From positions 6,352,264 through 6,416,263 of the forward strand of contig JAQFVV010012434.1 in the NCBI GenBank assembly GCA_028023455.1: DNA of 64,000 nucleotides, read 5' to 3'. The position numbers were made by a program, and so were the translations under genes. Of this stretch, positions 23,946-39,103 are shown piece after piece (position 1 is the stretch's first letter; every line of letters begins with the position of its first letter). This stretch comes from Epiperipatus broadwayi (lineage: Eukaryota; Onychophora; Udeonychophora; Euonychophora; Peripatidae). The notes under the pieces were generated by a model that saw nothing but the letters and a program-made list of their open reading frames with translations, did not search any database and was not told where the DNA came from.

Positions 23946-26900
23946 TTAACTTTTTTAGCATATTAAATAAATATTTAATTCTCATTGTACATATGCACAT
24001 GTTAAAACATAGGCATCTTTTTATGGTTTTTTTTAAAAAAGATCATGTTTTGTAAATATAATTGAAAGGTTATATATGTATATTTGCATATCTATATATA
24101 CTTGAGAGTAAATATTGAATATTAAGTCTGTTGCTAAAAAGTATAAATGTGTATAAGATTCTTTGCCTTTGATAAGACAATTATTTTTTTTTAATATGAG
24201 AAGTGAATTATATATTTTAAAAATTTGAAATTTTTATTATTTTGTTTCTGTTGTGAAATATAAATGGCAAATGGTAGAAAATATATACCATAAATAGATT
24301 ATTTATCATAAACTATACAATTGGGATACAAATATTAATTTGTATAGACATTTACAAATGCATTGGTTAAATTATATGTAAGATTATTATAATTTGTAAT
24401 GAATATTGTAATGGTGACTACTATTTATTTTATTGTAAACAGAAACATATACTTATGATTCTATATAAAATGTTAGATCATGATGATACAACAACTAGAG
24501 GCAATAATCTTTTAAAACATATTCAACTTTTTTAATGAGATTAAGGAAAAACTCATTTTCTTCAGTAGACAATATAGTAAATTATTTGGAATTATTTATA
24601 ATTTTATATATTGTGTCACAATAATAATATGTGAATAATAATTAATTTCAAAAATAACCTTTCCTTCTTTTTTCCCCAACATTTTTTTTTTTTAAAAAAA
24701 TAATTTATTTCTCTCGTTTCATTTCTCTGTTTATTTATTTTTTAACTTCTTTAGTTTTATTATTTTACAAATTGTCCAAAATAATTTTTAGTTTTCCTTG
24801 GTTTTATTACTTATTTATGAATAAGTTTTATATAGAGTTCTGTGAAATCTCATTTATTGTGTTTTTTTTTATATACTGTATATAATTTTTTTAAACAAAC
24901 TACAATAAACAATTTGTTGTACAAGTTTTTATGATTTTAATGTGAGTTAAGTATTTGTTATTTCTAAAACTTTAGTTCTATTATATATTTGTGTTCCATT
25001 CTCATAATAAAATGTTATTTTAAATCAATAATATTTTTTTTTTTTTAAAAAGTTATTTATCTCACCATTGAAAATGAAAAAAAAAAAGAATCTTTTAACT
25101 TTTATTTTACAAAAAAAAATATAAAAGATATCTGATTTTAACATTAATTATCATTTTTATTTTATTTAGTACTGTCTTAAGTGTTTTATTTTTTAAAAAA
25201 AAAAGTAAATATCTGAAGAATAGTTAATAGAATTTATTAAAAAGTAATAGAGCTCTATGCCACATTAGATAGATCTCTGTCAAAATAAACAATTTAATTG
25301 ATTTATCCATGAAGGAATGAATATTTTACTTATTAAATGTGAATGATTTTGAAATAATTAAAAGTAATTAATAAGATCATTTAGAAAATTTAGTTTAAAA
25401 ATTGGTGTCTTATGCAGCTCAAATAGTATATAAATATTTAAATCTTTTTCATACAAGTAACAAGTAAAGAAACCTGTAGTTTAAATGTAAAATATCTGAA
25501 TTATCTATTTCCCTAATGTAGTGCTTTTTTTTTAAATGTAGATTTGTATTTTATTGATGCTCAGTTAATTTTATTATGTTGTACTTTGTATTGTTTACAA
25601 ATAAATATTCAGTACTTATGATAACTAGCTAATATATATTATAATATAAAGACACTATAGCAGATAAAATATGATATTAATACATGGAAAGTATACTTTA
25701 TTCTGTCATAGTATTTTTATATTATTTACAATTATGACAAAGGTTTAATATATTCTATATTTTTCATTTTATGTTTATAAAATAACTCATTGCTGGGAAT
25801 CATTTCCAGAAACTAATTATCAATTACAAGTTATCTTGTATTTGGTAATTTTTGATTTTTTAAAGTAAAAACTCATTTCTGAAAATCATATATAGATAGC
25901 ATTTTTGCATCTAAGAAATGAATTTATTCATATAGATAGAATTTGTTTAGACAATATTTTACTATGACACTTATAATTATTTCACTAGAGTTCATTTTCA
26001 TTCTGAAACTGAGAGCTTGTATTTATATTAAAGTTTATTACTTTTGTTTACATATGTATTATAGACTAAGTATTACATTTGAAACATTGATAATTAACTT
26101 AGCAAATGTATTTTTTAAAAAACAACTTAACTATTAACCAAATATCATAAAGGAAACTGGAAAGATTCCAATTAGGAGCTAGATTCACTAGGGACTTTAT
26201 TGATTCAATTCTGCCATTACACCTACATATTTAACAGGCATTAACTTATGGTTCATGCTTTGGGTATGCCATATTTACATAGAACAATGACTAATAAATT
26301 GTATTTACGAAGCAGAACACAATGACCATGGCTCATCCTGAATTTGATGGTGATATTTCAGTTGTGAATAAGATGAAGACAAGAATTGATTTTTACTTTG
26401 TTCTCATTAGATATTTGTTTTATTATCGCACAACCAAAGTAATTGATTCTAATTAATCTTAGTTTTGTGAACTTAGAATAGCCATCTTATTATATGATAT
26501 AGTTAATGTTTGTTGGCAATTGTCATATTCTAATGTTATAGAGCAAAAAATATTTGGGATTATTGTAGCCTTTTTTATTTTTTGAAGATCATTAAAACAT
26601 GGAATCCATTTCATTATTAATGTAAGTAGGAGCACCATTATATTGTGATGCTGGAATTAATTGGTGGGTTAACTGGCTAAAACAACATTGTCTAAGCTGA
26701 TAGATAAGATTTATGAGAAATCAGAATCAGATAATGAGAAATATCTTAGTTAATCTTTTAATTAAAGTGTAAATAAATTAAAAATTTAATACACATGGAA
26801 TACACAAACTTTTTGAAATATATTTTCATAATTGATATATATATATATATCAATAATTCAGTTTTATATTTTATCTTTTATTATTATTTTATCATATCTA

Positions 26901-27660
26901 TCCACCTTTGGGCAAAAAACTAAAGTGTCAAAACTGTATATATATATGAAATATACCTCACAAAGTTTTGAAGTGTCAAATTTTAGATTTTTTTTTTTTC
27001 AACTTTTTATTTATTCTCTGCCAATCAAACAATATATTCTTGAAAATATGTAATGTATTAATTTCTATTTCTCTATCTGAATCTTAATAATGTAAGAAGC
27101 TTTGTTTTATGATCCAGCTCTAAATTTAAGATCCCATAATAAATTATTTTTAAGAGTTGCTGGTCAATGACAAACTAGCATTTATGATATTGAATATATG
27201 AAACCAAGAATTGTCAATTCATTATAATACCATGTTACTGATCTTTCCAAATTATGTAGAGAACATATATCTACATCAAGTGAAATAACTAGAAAATTGT
27301 GATCATAATCCCTATCCAATGCCTTATTGTCCATCAACATTTTAGCATTATTGATTTCTAGAGCTTGCACTAGGTAGTAGTACTATGGGTAAAAAATAAA
27401 AAAAATCAGTTTAATTGCATGTATAAGCATAAAGAAAAGTCATCATGTGAAAGACATGCTTTCTTTCATTTTTTATGAATCCTGCCAATATCATTGACAT
27501 CTTGAATTCATTATAGTATTCTTTGGTGATTAACTATAAATGTGAAAATTTTCCTGACAGAAACCACTGTTTACTTCTGAATATTGTAGCACAGTGGATC
27601 TACTTCAAATGATCAGACTAATTTTTTTATTATCAAGAATTGAATATAATAACAAGTGGC
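23946..27660. other. Intergenic AT-rich sequence
   Basis: Long runs of A and T, TA microsatellites (26838-26851) and no recognisable coding sequence. A somewhat richer patch at 26150-26390 may be an old repeat. Small open frames here (for example 25943-26137, 26832-27053, 27182-27370) are low in complexity and I do not call them. Confidence 0.5.
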
Positions 27661-27669
27661 TATCATTGA

Positions 27670-28400
27670 TATAACTAACATAGACACATAATTATAAATA
27701 ACCATGGTTGTGAATGTTTTTAATGCTTGAGATTATAATTTTATAGTATCTTTTGTTATAATAATTGCTACTCTCTACAATATGTATAATAAAAGAATGA
27801 TTCTTCTTTTATTAAGTTAATCCTTAGTTATAAATAAGTTTGTCTCTTAATCAATCTAATTTTATATTGTAAAATAATTTTTAAACTAATTGCTATTTTT
27901 AGTTAATAAAGCAAAGAATTTTTATTTATTTTGAAACTTTGTAAACAAACATTTAAATAAATATATAAATAATCATAGTTGAGAATGTATATGAATATTC
28001 GAGATTATTATTTTAAAGTAGTTTTTAGAATAATTGATAAGCCTTCTAACTTCAGTATGTGACAATATGTATAATAACTATAAAATGATAATCTTAAGTA
28101 TTACATGTTCTTATAATTACACATATACCAAGTAAATGTTTGTTACAAAATTTCGAAATGGGAAGAAATTCTTTACTTTGGTAACTAAAAAAATTAATCA
28201 ATTTAAACATTATTTTATACTATATATTTAGATTGGTTAAGACTTGCGCATCTGCCTAAAGTTGTTCATGATGATCTTCTTTATGACCAAGGAGAAAATA
28301 AAAGATGGTTCATTTCTTTATTAAATATATTATCAAATGCTGAAGCTAGAGTGATATCAATTATCACAACAAAAGTTACTATAAAATAATAATCTCAAAT
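27670..28400. repeat. Second MITE-like family: two direct and one inverted copy
   Basis: The motif GAGATTATNATTTTA followed by an A/T-rich unit occurs near 27730 and 27997 in direct orientation (each preceded by an AATAANCATNGTTG-like stretch). In inverted orientation it is near 28378-28391 (TAAAATAATAATCTC). The middle and right copies form an inverted pair about 400 bp across. Divergence is high, so this is an old family. Confidence 0.42.
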
Positions 28401-30510
28401 ACTTTATGTGTACATTTTGAAAAAGTGTGCTTGTGAATGCATGCTCATTTCAAGTTTACATTTTACACTCTTAAATATCTTACATCACACCTTGGAACAT
28501 CTCTAAATTTGTACATCTTCCATTAATGCATAAACTCTTATAATTCTAATTTTTTTAAAAGTAAAAAAACGTAAAGTTTCTAAATTAATAATAAATAGAC
28601 AGATGAAATCTTTTGTTATTTCCCTAACCAAATTAACACACACATAAGTAGCTTTATATAATCCAAGATATAAATATATATTAAAGATAAATAAAATATT
28701 TTATTTTAAATCTGTTTTGCCATATGTCACACTTTATCATATTTTCAAATTGAAAAAATAATAAATTATATTATGATATACAATGAACAGATTTATTTGT
28801 ATAAATATAATTACAAAAATATAAAATTTTTCAATGGAAATTATGGCAAATAAGCATCATCTAATACTCTCAGTATGAATTAAAATGATCCCAATAGTTA
28901 ATTCTTAATAGGAGTATCATTAACTAAAGTTAATGTATTACATAAATAAATAATCTGAAACTGCATCAGTTTTGTCTCCACAGAATGTTATTGACTTCTT
29001 TGTGATATTTTGCATTGTGGAATGTTTTTAAAACAATGACTATGGAATAATATATATATAAAAACTGGTGTTAGCAAACACGTTTTAAAGCTAATATATT
29101 TTTTTAAAGTTAAAAAAGCATATAATTTTAAAATAGTTTAAAATATAGGTCATTATATATTTTAATTTTATTTCTTATTGATAGAGCTTGCTATATATAA
29201 CAGAGCATGCTTAAGTAGCATTTAACAATCTTTTTCATAAAAACCTTTCAATACAATAATGTTTAATAATAATCTGTAGACAGACAAATTATTGGAATTA
29301 AACAGAATCAGAATGACAACATATTCTTTTCATTAACATAATACACGAGTGCTGTTTTATTCAAGCCATGACTTATATAGATCTTCTATCCATTTTAAAA
29401 TAGTAAATCTGAATATTATTTTAATTTTATTCATAATATTTGAACAGATAAATAATGCTAAACTTTGAAATTTCAAATAAAATTCCATATTTTTCTTTTC
29501 CAACACTAATTTTTTTCTAGTGAATTTTTTTGAACAAATAGGGGATTTTTTTTTTTTAAATAAAAAAAAAAAGGTTAGCACAGTTAGTAAATATTATTTG
29601 ACACATTTAATGAAAATGGATAAATAAAAATATTTTCTTTAAGGCAAATGCAGTTCTCTGATAAAAGTCATAAAAATACCCTTTTATTATACATTATGAA
29701 ACAGGAATAAAATTAGTTTAATTAGAAGAAAATGTTGAAAATTAAATGAAAATGATTTGATTTATTAGTTGATAAATGTAAAATATCAATAAAGATAATG
29801 AAAAACCTGCATGTAAATATCTTTTCAATATTTATGTTTTTTGCTCAAAAGAAGGTCCTTAAATATTTAGGCAATAAGATACTTTGACTAAGCATCGAAA
29901 CTTAATTATTGCTAATGTAATTTATTAATATACACATAGACTTTATTATATTTGTAATATATGTTCTTTGATGAAGGCAGGTCAATATTTTATAGTTATT
30001 TAAGTATTACAAGCAGTACATTTTTGTTTATAAATTAAAATTAATGTTATTAGTAAGCTATTTAATTTCTAAAAATGTAAATTGTCAAGCTGGTCATAAG
30101 GAGCACAATTCCTCAACAACCCTTGGCAATGTGCAGATCCAGGAATGAATAAGTTATAATCCTTATGTGTAACCAGTTATGTATCAAGAAGCTATATGAC
30201 AAGTCATGTTTAGCATGGTGATTCGTATTTTTGTGAATTAAATAGTTTAATAATGATGTAAGAATTGATTTTAATTTAAAAATTATAGTTCTTATATTAT
30301 TTGTATTTATTTGCATCAATATATATGAATCAATATTAGGAATACCATTAAATAATACATGTTCATTTCAAATTATAAGTCATTATCTTTGTACAATGTA
30401 TTCGAAGATTATTCAAATTGAAAATGTAGATTTATGGATTTAGAGCTTAGAACATTTGTTTTATATGGTCCTTAAATACATAAAACATTCTTTAAATATC
30501 CCATTGCAAG
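28401..30510. other. Intergenic AT-rich sequence
   Basis: No gene, RNA or well-defined repeat seen. The - strand open frame at 29357-29581 is driven by an A/T homopolymer and is not treated as coding. Confidence 0.5.
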
Positions 30511-30511
30511 T

Positions 30512-30760
30512 AAAGACTTCTCCAATATCCCCTCTATTTACCACGTTCACTAATTGTCCAATAGTAAATGTTTGAGAACTTTTTATTCTTGTTTACCTTA
30601 TTTACTGATCTGTACTGGATGGTTAACTTTTAATGTCTGGTTTTGGGGATACCTGAAAAAAAAAAGTATAGAGCATCATTTTTTTTTATCTGGACTGGAT
30701 TTCAACCAGTATATAATAGCATAACAGATGAATGTATTGCTGTGACATTACAAGTAATCA
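30512..30760 (-). repeat. tRNA-derived SINE-like element, copy 1
   Basis: This shares a layout and several word matches with 58560-58855: CTTCTCCAATATCCCC at one end, a middle with CTAATTGT and ATTCTTG, an ACCTGAAAAAAA block, then CTGGACTGGATTTCAACCAG. On the - strand the last part reads as a B-box-like GGTTGAAATCC, typical of a tRNA-derived SINE head. The copies are well diverged. Confidence 0.5.
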
Positions 30761-31503
30761 AAAATTTTATATTTTGATACTTCTATATGTAAATTATAAT
30801 TACTGAGAAATGTATATGATCCCATATTATTTGCTTAGTTTTAAAGCCATATTGTATTCAAATTTTTGTTTGCAAATATGAGTACTATTTATAATTTTAT
30901 TGTAGTATTGTTTTGCTTTAATTGAATAATAATCAAGAAACATATCTTCTTAAATAGAATAAGTTGATCCATAGAATATATTTACAGGACTAAAAAAAAA
31001 TGTTACCAACATTGGTTTATATGCCCATCTCTTTTTTTTTTAATTTAATATTTCACTTGATGTTTGAAAATTTTAATATTTTTTTTCTTTATATATTAAA
31101 ATATTTTTAGAAGAGCGAGATATATTTTAAATATCAAAACCAACATTTGAGTAATTTTCAAAATTTGATGTTCTTCTTGTATGTAATATTTCAATTGTAT
31201 TTTTAAATTCATGTAAATAGAATAGATGTTTATTGTTGTTCATTTTATTTTTTTGGTAATATAATTGGATTTTATAAATCCTGTATAATTGGAAAGAATA
31301 TTTCCTTTGCCTTTTAAAATGTAAATAAAATAAATTTCAATGAAAACCAGTTTCATTTTCCTGTTAATATAATAAAAGTATGTGTATATAATTATGCACA
31401 TATCAATAACAGTAATGAATCTAGTTTAGCCATTGTAATTCCAGATGAAAAAATAAAAAGTTAAAGATTTAAGTTTATAAAGATTGTATATATATCAATC
31501 TGT
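30761..31503. other. Intergenic AT-rich sequence
   Basis: Nothing recognised apart from homopolymer runs. Confidence 0.5.
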
Positions 31504-31639
31504 AAATCACAAATAAAAAGAGAGATGACATCATAAGATGTATAGAAGACTTCTATCAAGAATTATATAGTAATAAAGAACAAGTACCTCCTATACATAT
31601 TATATCTTCCGAATTGCCCAGAATTTTGAATGAGGAAGT

Positions 31640-32205
31640 GAGACATGCAATTAAATTAAGATAATTACAACTCGTCTACAGAAAACACTGGATTTCCATC
31701 AACCACGAGAACAAGCTGGATTTAAAAGTGGTTTTAGTACAGTAGATCATATCCAGGTATTGAGAGAAATTATAGGACAAATGAATATGAGTTGTCATTA
31801 TGCTTAGGATTTGTAGACTAAGGAAAGGCATTTGATTCTATAAATATTTCTTCAGTGATTAAAGCATTGGATCATCAAGGTGTAGATGCAGGATATTGTC
31901 ATATTTTAAAGAATATTTATAAAAATGCAACAGCAACAATTAGATTACATAATGATAGTAGAAAAATCAACATTGAAAAGGGTGTAAGACAGGGTGACTC
32001 CATATCTCCAAAACTTTTTACAGCGGTGTTGCAAGAAGTATTTTGTGGATTAAAATGGGAAGCTAAAGGACTGAAAGTAAATGGAGATTATTTAAGTTAT
32101 TTAGATTTTGCAGATGATGTAGTTGTTTTTGCAAATAATGTTTTAGAGCTACAGGAAATGTTGCAGGAGTTATCAGATGAAAGTAGGACTAAAGATAAAT
32201 GTTAA
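31640..32205 (+). pseudogene. RTE reverse transcriptase segment
   Basis: Upstream of the open stretch at 31855-32205 the sequence reads PREQAGFKSGFSTVDHIQVL (31700-31760). It then has two stops where the FVDYxKAFDS motif would lie (about 31800-31850). The open part carries KNIYKNATATIRL, GVRQGDSISPKLF and the catalytic box DFADDVVVF (32103-32130). The frame is lost near 32180-32200, and the next segment overlaps in another frame. Confidence 0.8.
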
Positions 32206-32656
32206 AAAGACTAAAGTAATGTTTAATAGATTTTCTCAAAATATGAAAATAAAGATTGATTATGATGAGTTAGAAGTTAACAGTTACAAATACCTTGGTC
32301 AGATTATTAATACAGATGGAAATATAATGGATGAAATTAATCATAGAATTAAACTTGGTTGGAGTGCCTTTGGTAGAAATAACTTGATATTGAAAGGAAA
32401 TATGCCTATGTGTTTGAAAAGGAAGGTTTTTAATAAATGTGTTTTGCCAGTTCTTACTTACGGATCTGAGACTTGGACACTTAATAGAAGAGCAATACAG
32501 AGACTTCAGATCACTCAAAGAAGTATGGAGAGATGCATGTTGGGAGTAACAAGAAGGGATCGAAAATGCAATGTATGGATAAGAGAACAAACAGGTGTTA
32601 CTGACCTCATTGAAAAAATTAAGACTGAAGTGGAGTTGGGCTGGACATATTATTAG
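32177..32656 (+). CDS. RTE reverse transcriptase, thumb and C-terminal segment
   Basis: This frame of 159 codons starts in a frame overlapping the RT segment. It reads GLKINVKKTKVMFN, then YKYLGQIINTDGNI, then VLPVLTYGSETWTLN, all typical of the post-catalytic part of RTE and related LINEs. After the stop at 32654-32656 the family pattern continues in another frame to about 32840 (RDHNRWTIEILNWIPREC, then RPHVRWMDEI and RKRWIELGETFI). A one- or two-base change thus separates two open parts. The segment is not functional as read. Confidence 0.78.
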   Translation: MKVGLKINVKKTKVMFNRFSQNMKIKIDYDELEVNSYKYLGQIINTDGNIMDEINHRIKLGWSAFGRNNLILKGNMPMCLKRKVFNKCVLPVLTYGSETWTLNRRAIQRLQITQRSMERCMLGVTRRDRKCNVWIREQTGVTDLIEKIKTEVELGWTYY

Positions 32657-32874
32657 AAGAGATCATAACAGATGGACAATTGAAATTTTAAACTGGATTC
32701 CAAGAGAGTGTAAAAGACCTAGAAAGAGACCACATGTGAGATGGATGGATGAAATAAGTGTGCAGGGATGATGTGGAGAAGCTAATGATAGGAAAAGATG
32801 GATTGAACTTGGAGAGACCTTCATCCTGCAGTGTATTGATAATGGTTGATGGTGATGATGAAATCACAAATAAA

Positions 32875-35800
32875 TCCACATATACTGTATCATTTATCAA
32901 GATTCAGATGTATTTCTAAATTTAAATTCCATGAACCCATTTTCCTTAGATAATCTACCATTCTCAGTAATAACTAAAGGTTCAATATTTTGAACTTATT
33001 TAAATAATTATATTTTTAATTGCCTTCAATTATTTTCAAACTATCAATCATCTGCATAACGATCTCCAGCTTTATTCCAGTGCTTTCAATCTACATTCTT
33101 CATATCATTCCAGAAAACTTGTCTTATCTGACCATCCCAATTTTTCTCTCTAGATATCATGAAATCTCTTAAGATTCATTTCAGAACTTCAGTAATCCAT
33201 CTACTGTTATCTCTTTTAATATCATGAATACTTAAAACTATAAATATTTTTTAAGGTTAGGTGAGAAATAATGGCAAATTATTACTGTCTATTGCTTATC
33301 TATTACATAAATGCTTAGCTGTCATAAATATAACATTACATGTAGTTGTTTTTTTTAAAAAATTCAAAGTGGAAACATGTTACTGTTTCACTTTATTATT
33401 AAGAGAACTATAGTTTTACATTTTAGTATAAATCTCAATATTTTAGTTAAACAAATTTAATATTAAAAACTGTTTGCTATTTAAATGTAATAGCCATTCA
33501 TAATTGAATATACCATTCTAACTCCAAAATAAAAATACTGTATTAACAAAAAATTCAAATGATTTAAAAACTTAACCCAAGAGCCTAAAAATATATTTTC
33601 ATACATAATAATAGTTCTTTAGTCTGTTTATATAAACTCACTGCATATATATACAAACCCACTCAAGAAAATCTCAAAGCTATGAATATGAAGCCATACA
33701 TTGCCTTTGAAAGTGCTAAGCTTCAGTAAATACAATTATTAATAGCTTTTCTCACAATAGTGCCTAAGTGTGTATATTTACAAATTACAGTGGTATAAGA
33801 AAAGTTCATTACATTTTGAATTATAAAATTGCTAATTAATTTTTTTATATCTTTATGTAATTTTTCAATAAAATGTGTTAAAATACATATATTGTTTAGT
33901 TTTATGTATAAATTTTGGTGTTCATAGCAAGACTTTGAAACAAATATTGCAGGTATAGGAAGGGCTATTATATAGACCTTTTGAGTGCAGTTATATTAAA
34001 AATTAAAATGAAGTATAATTAAGCACTATTTTACAGAATTTTTAGTATAAATAGCTGGTAAACAATTACGAATTATTAGTAGATATATAATAAGAGTTTC
34101 AACTACAAAGCAATTCCAAAAATAATGGTCAATTTATGCTAACATAAATTTGTAATCATTTTGATAGTATAATAAATATTCTGTAAATATAATTTAAATG
34201 TTTGGACAATGTTTTTTTTTGTTACTAGCATAACTTTAGATGTTTGTGCATATGGATTTGTATATCAAAATTAAAATGAAGTCAATGGCATAACATCTAC
34301 AGAGTGCCTTAACAATCATGAAAGGGAGTGTAAATTTTAAAGTTGATAATTCTTTTAAATAGCTAATTATGATTTACATTCTGAAAGTAAAAGCAATAAT
34401 TTACTTTTTAAATCAAAGTTCAATTACTTTCATAATTTTATATTATTAACATAGAAAACAATACTAAACAAGTATAATATTTAGAAGTGTTTGAAAAACA
34501 TTAACATTGCATAAAAAATTCCTGGTAAATTTGGATTGCAATATATTTTAACTAAAGAACTAGCATTGTATTCTTACAATATTCATTTTGTATGAGAATT
34601 AAAACAATTCTATTATCAGCTACATCAACAGTTTGCATTAAAGAATTAATTAGAGAAGAAAATAATTTTGTTAATAATCTCATCAGTAATGAAGCTTCTC
34701 ATATCAATAGCTTTGTTAAAAGCAAACTGCAGAATTCTAAAGTTAATCATTGTGAATCTTAAAGTTATTATACCCTCAAAGACCATGTTTGATATTGTGA
34801 TATTTAAAAAACTATTGAACCATGATCAAAACATTTTTCAGGTCTGGTTTTACATCTGATAGTTTCAGTAATACAATATCAACACCATATAACTGAAGCT
34901 TCAAAGCAGATGTTAAAACATATTTTTGGAGAAAATAAACTTCCCCAAACTGCATTCAATAATCCATCATGATGTAAATTTGAATGCATTAGACTTATTC
35001 TTTAGGCCTACTTTAAAGATGCTATGTAAATACCCACACAAATAAAAAACAGAGAACTGGAAATATCAATAGTTATTATAAAAATATTGTGTTTGTGAAG
35101 ATGAAAGCGAGGGCCATATTCTCAACAATATTCTGAAAAAGGCAGAAAAGTTCCAATTTATCTTTTGTAATTTTTCAACAAATAAAATTTATGAAAACTG
35201 ATAAGACATAATTTCTGATCTAATATAATGTAAATAAAAAAGTTAAAAAAATCAAATTGTTGCATATATATATATATAATATTTTATTTTGAATAAAAAA
35301 AATCAATACATTATTACGAATATTTAAGAAATATACTAATAATGAAATATACAATATTAATAACAATTTTACAAAACACATATTTCTGTACAAAATGCAA
35401 ACTAAAAATTTCATTTTTGTTTTTTCCCAATGCAATTGATAGAAATAATGGATTCCAATTTCTCGTTTTTGAATATTTATAAAAAAAAAATGTAAAAAGG
35501 AGCTCCAACTGCAAGATTTATATACATATATATTTTTTTAAAAGGAATATAGTTAGTTTTATATTTATCGTAAAACTACCATATCTAACTGATTGTAATG
35601 GCTTTTGGCTTGGATTTTTATTCTAAAATCTTTATTCGAAAGTATTTCTCATAAAGTTAAATGAAAACTGTATAAATATTATTTCTTTTTATATTTTTTT
35701 CTTTATCTTACAAATATATTTTTGTATTTAAAAAAGACTGATGACTAAATCTTAGAACTGTACGTGTATGTTTGAGAATGTCTATAGACATACAAAAAAA

Positions 35801-37039
35801 AAAACAATATATAGATATAAAGACATGTAAACATACAAATAGTATTTATAATTCATGTATATTACACATATATTAAATGTCCTCTAAATTTGCAAAAATT
35901 AATGTTACTGATGAATAAATGTATGTGAATACAAATTATAAAAAAAAAAAAAATGATATAAATAAAGTAGACATCTCTTTATACAAACATATAAAATACC
36001 TGATCAATAATTTTAAAAAATATGTCAAAACTAAAGTTTTTTCTTTTTTTGGAATGGGGGAGGTGAGGGATTTATTAATTTTAATTACTATTATTTTTCT
36101 TAATTGAATAGATAAGAAATAGAAATTTAGTTATAAACTTTGATAAACAATTTCTTGCCAATTATTTGTGTTATAAACAAAGAAATTAATCAAAAAATTC
36201 TATTTCAGCATTTTTCAAATTAAAAAAAAAAAAATTCTAATTCCTTATGCCTTATACAAAATAAAAGATATGAAAAAATTCTGAAGTCTTAGTGAAAGAA
36301 TCTAAAATAAATAGAAGCAGTACAAGTTAGATTCCATTTAACTAATTTAAATCTGTTATTGAAGTAATTAAATCCAATAATACAATATGTAATATTTGTG
36401 AGACCCAATTTAAACTAGTATCCCCCCCCCCTTCTATTTTTATTTTTATTATAATTTAATGGCTAACTTGTTTTAGATTTTCCACTGAAATTTCTATTTT
36501 CACATATTATTTTCAAGCAATCAGAAACTTTAGTTACTAAATAGTTTCACTATATAAAAACATGAATACATGTTTGTGCACGCATATACCACAAACACAT
36601 CCAAGCACATTACACGTACAGAAATAAATAACATGAATTAATAAGACATGATTACAAATTGCAGTCTGATGTAAAAAAAATTCTAAAGACCAAAAACTGA
36701 CTTTTAGAAAGAAAAAAAAATTTCTGTATTTGTGACATAATTGATCAGTTAAATGGTTTTAATTGCCTAATAATAATAAGCATTAACAACCACAATAATA
36801 TGAAAACATTAAACGTAAATGAAAAGTCAAATGCCAAGTTCTAATTTTGTATAAAATTTATATTTCAATTTTTTAATAAATCGGACCTCAATCAATGAAA
36901 ACAAAAAAAAAAAGGAGTGAATTAAAAAAAAATAGATTAAATTTAAGTTTTTTTTCCAATTTAACTTTTAAAAAATATATATATTTAAATCTCTGTCAAA
37001 CTAGAGCCCAGTGCCAAGAAGTTTTCAGAATTCGCTGTT
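32875..37039. other. Intergenic sequence or Abi 3' UTR
   Basis: This AT-rich region is downstream of the Abi stop codon (- strand). Tandem candidate poly(A) signals for Abi, AATAAA on the - strand, lie at 36439-36450, about 590 bases past the stop, but many others occur. A run of 10 C is at 36422-36431. The RTE remnant at 33045-33240 is listed separately. No other gene is supported. Confidence 0.45.
33045..33240 (-). pseudogene. RTE-type LINE C-terminal remnant on the - strand
   Basis: On the - strand the sequence reads RDNSRWITEVLK, then a stop, then NWDGQIRQVFWNDM and HWNKAGDRYADD. This follows the C-terminal pattern of the RTE element at 31518-32860 (RDHNRWTIEILNW...RWMDEI...RKRWIELGE). 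It is short and broken and is an independent, older copy. Confidence 0.45.
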
Positions 37040-39095
<2,056 letters not shown>

Positions 39096-39103
39096 AAACT
39101 TTC
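39096..39103. repeat. 8-bp target-site duplication, left
   Basis: AAACTTTC immediately precedes the foldback element. The same eight bases follow it at 57366-57373. An exact 8-bp duplication is characteristic of hAT and P-type cut-and-paste transposons. Confidence 0.85.

Larger units (their letters stand above)
31518..32860 (+). mobile_element. 5'-truncated RTE-type LINE with 14-bp target duplication
   Basis: The block is flanked by an exact AAATCACAAATAAA at 31504-31517 and 32861-32874, the target-site duplication of an L1-style insertion. It starts inside the RT domain (5' truncation), carries the C-terminal region and ends in a short GATGGTGATGATG tail rather than poly(A), as in the RTE clade. 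The coding peptide resembles the RTE-type proteins often annotated after the C. elegans entry F52C9.6. The duplication is perfect, so the insertion is fairly young, yet the coding has a few stops and frame changes. It lies between the two host genes, on the strand opposite Abi. Confidence 0.85.

Noticed and set aside
26150-26390. Richer patch in the intergenic AT-rich region
   Set aside because: No open frame, repeat partner or RNA fold could be supported by eye.
32270-32590. 106-codon open frame on the - strand opposite the RTE segment
   Set aside because: Antisense shadow of the RTE reverse transcriptase, whose motifs are clear on the + strand.
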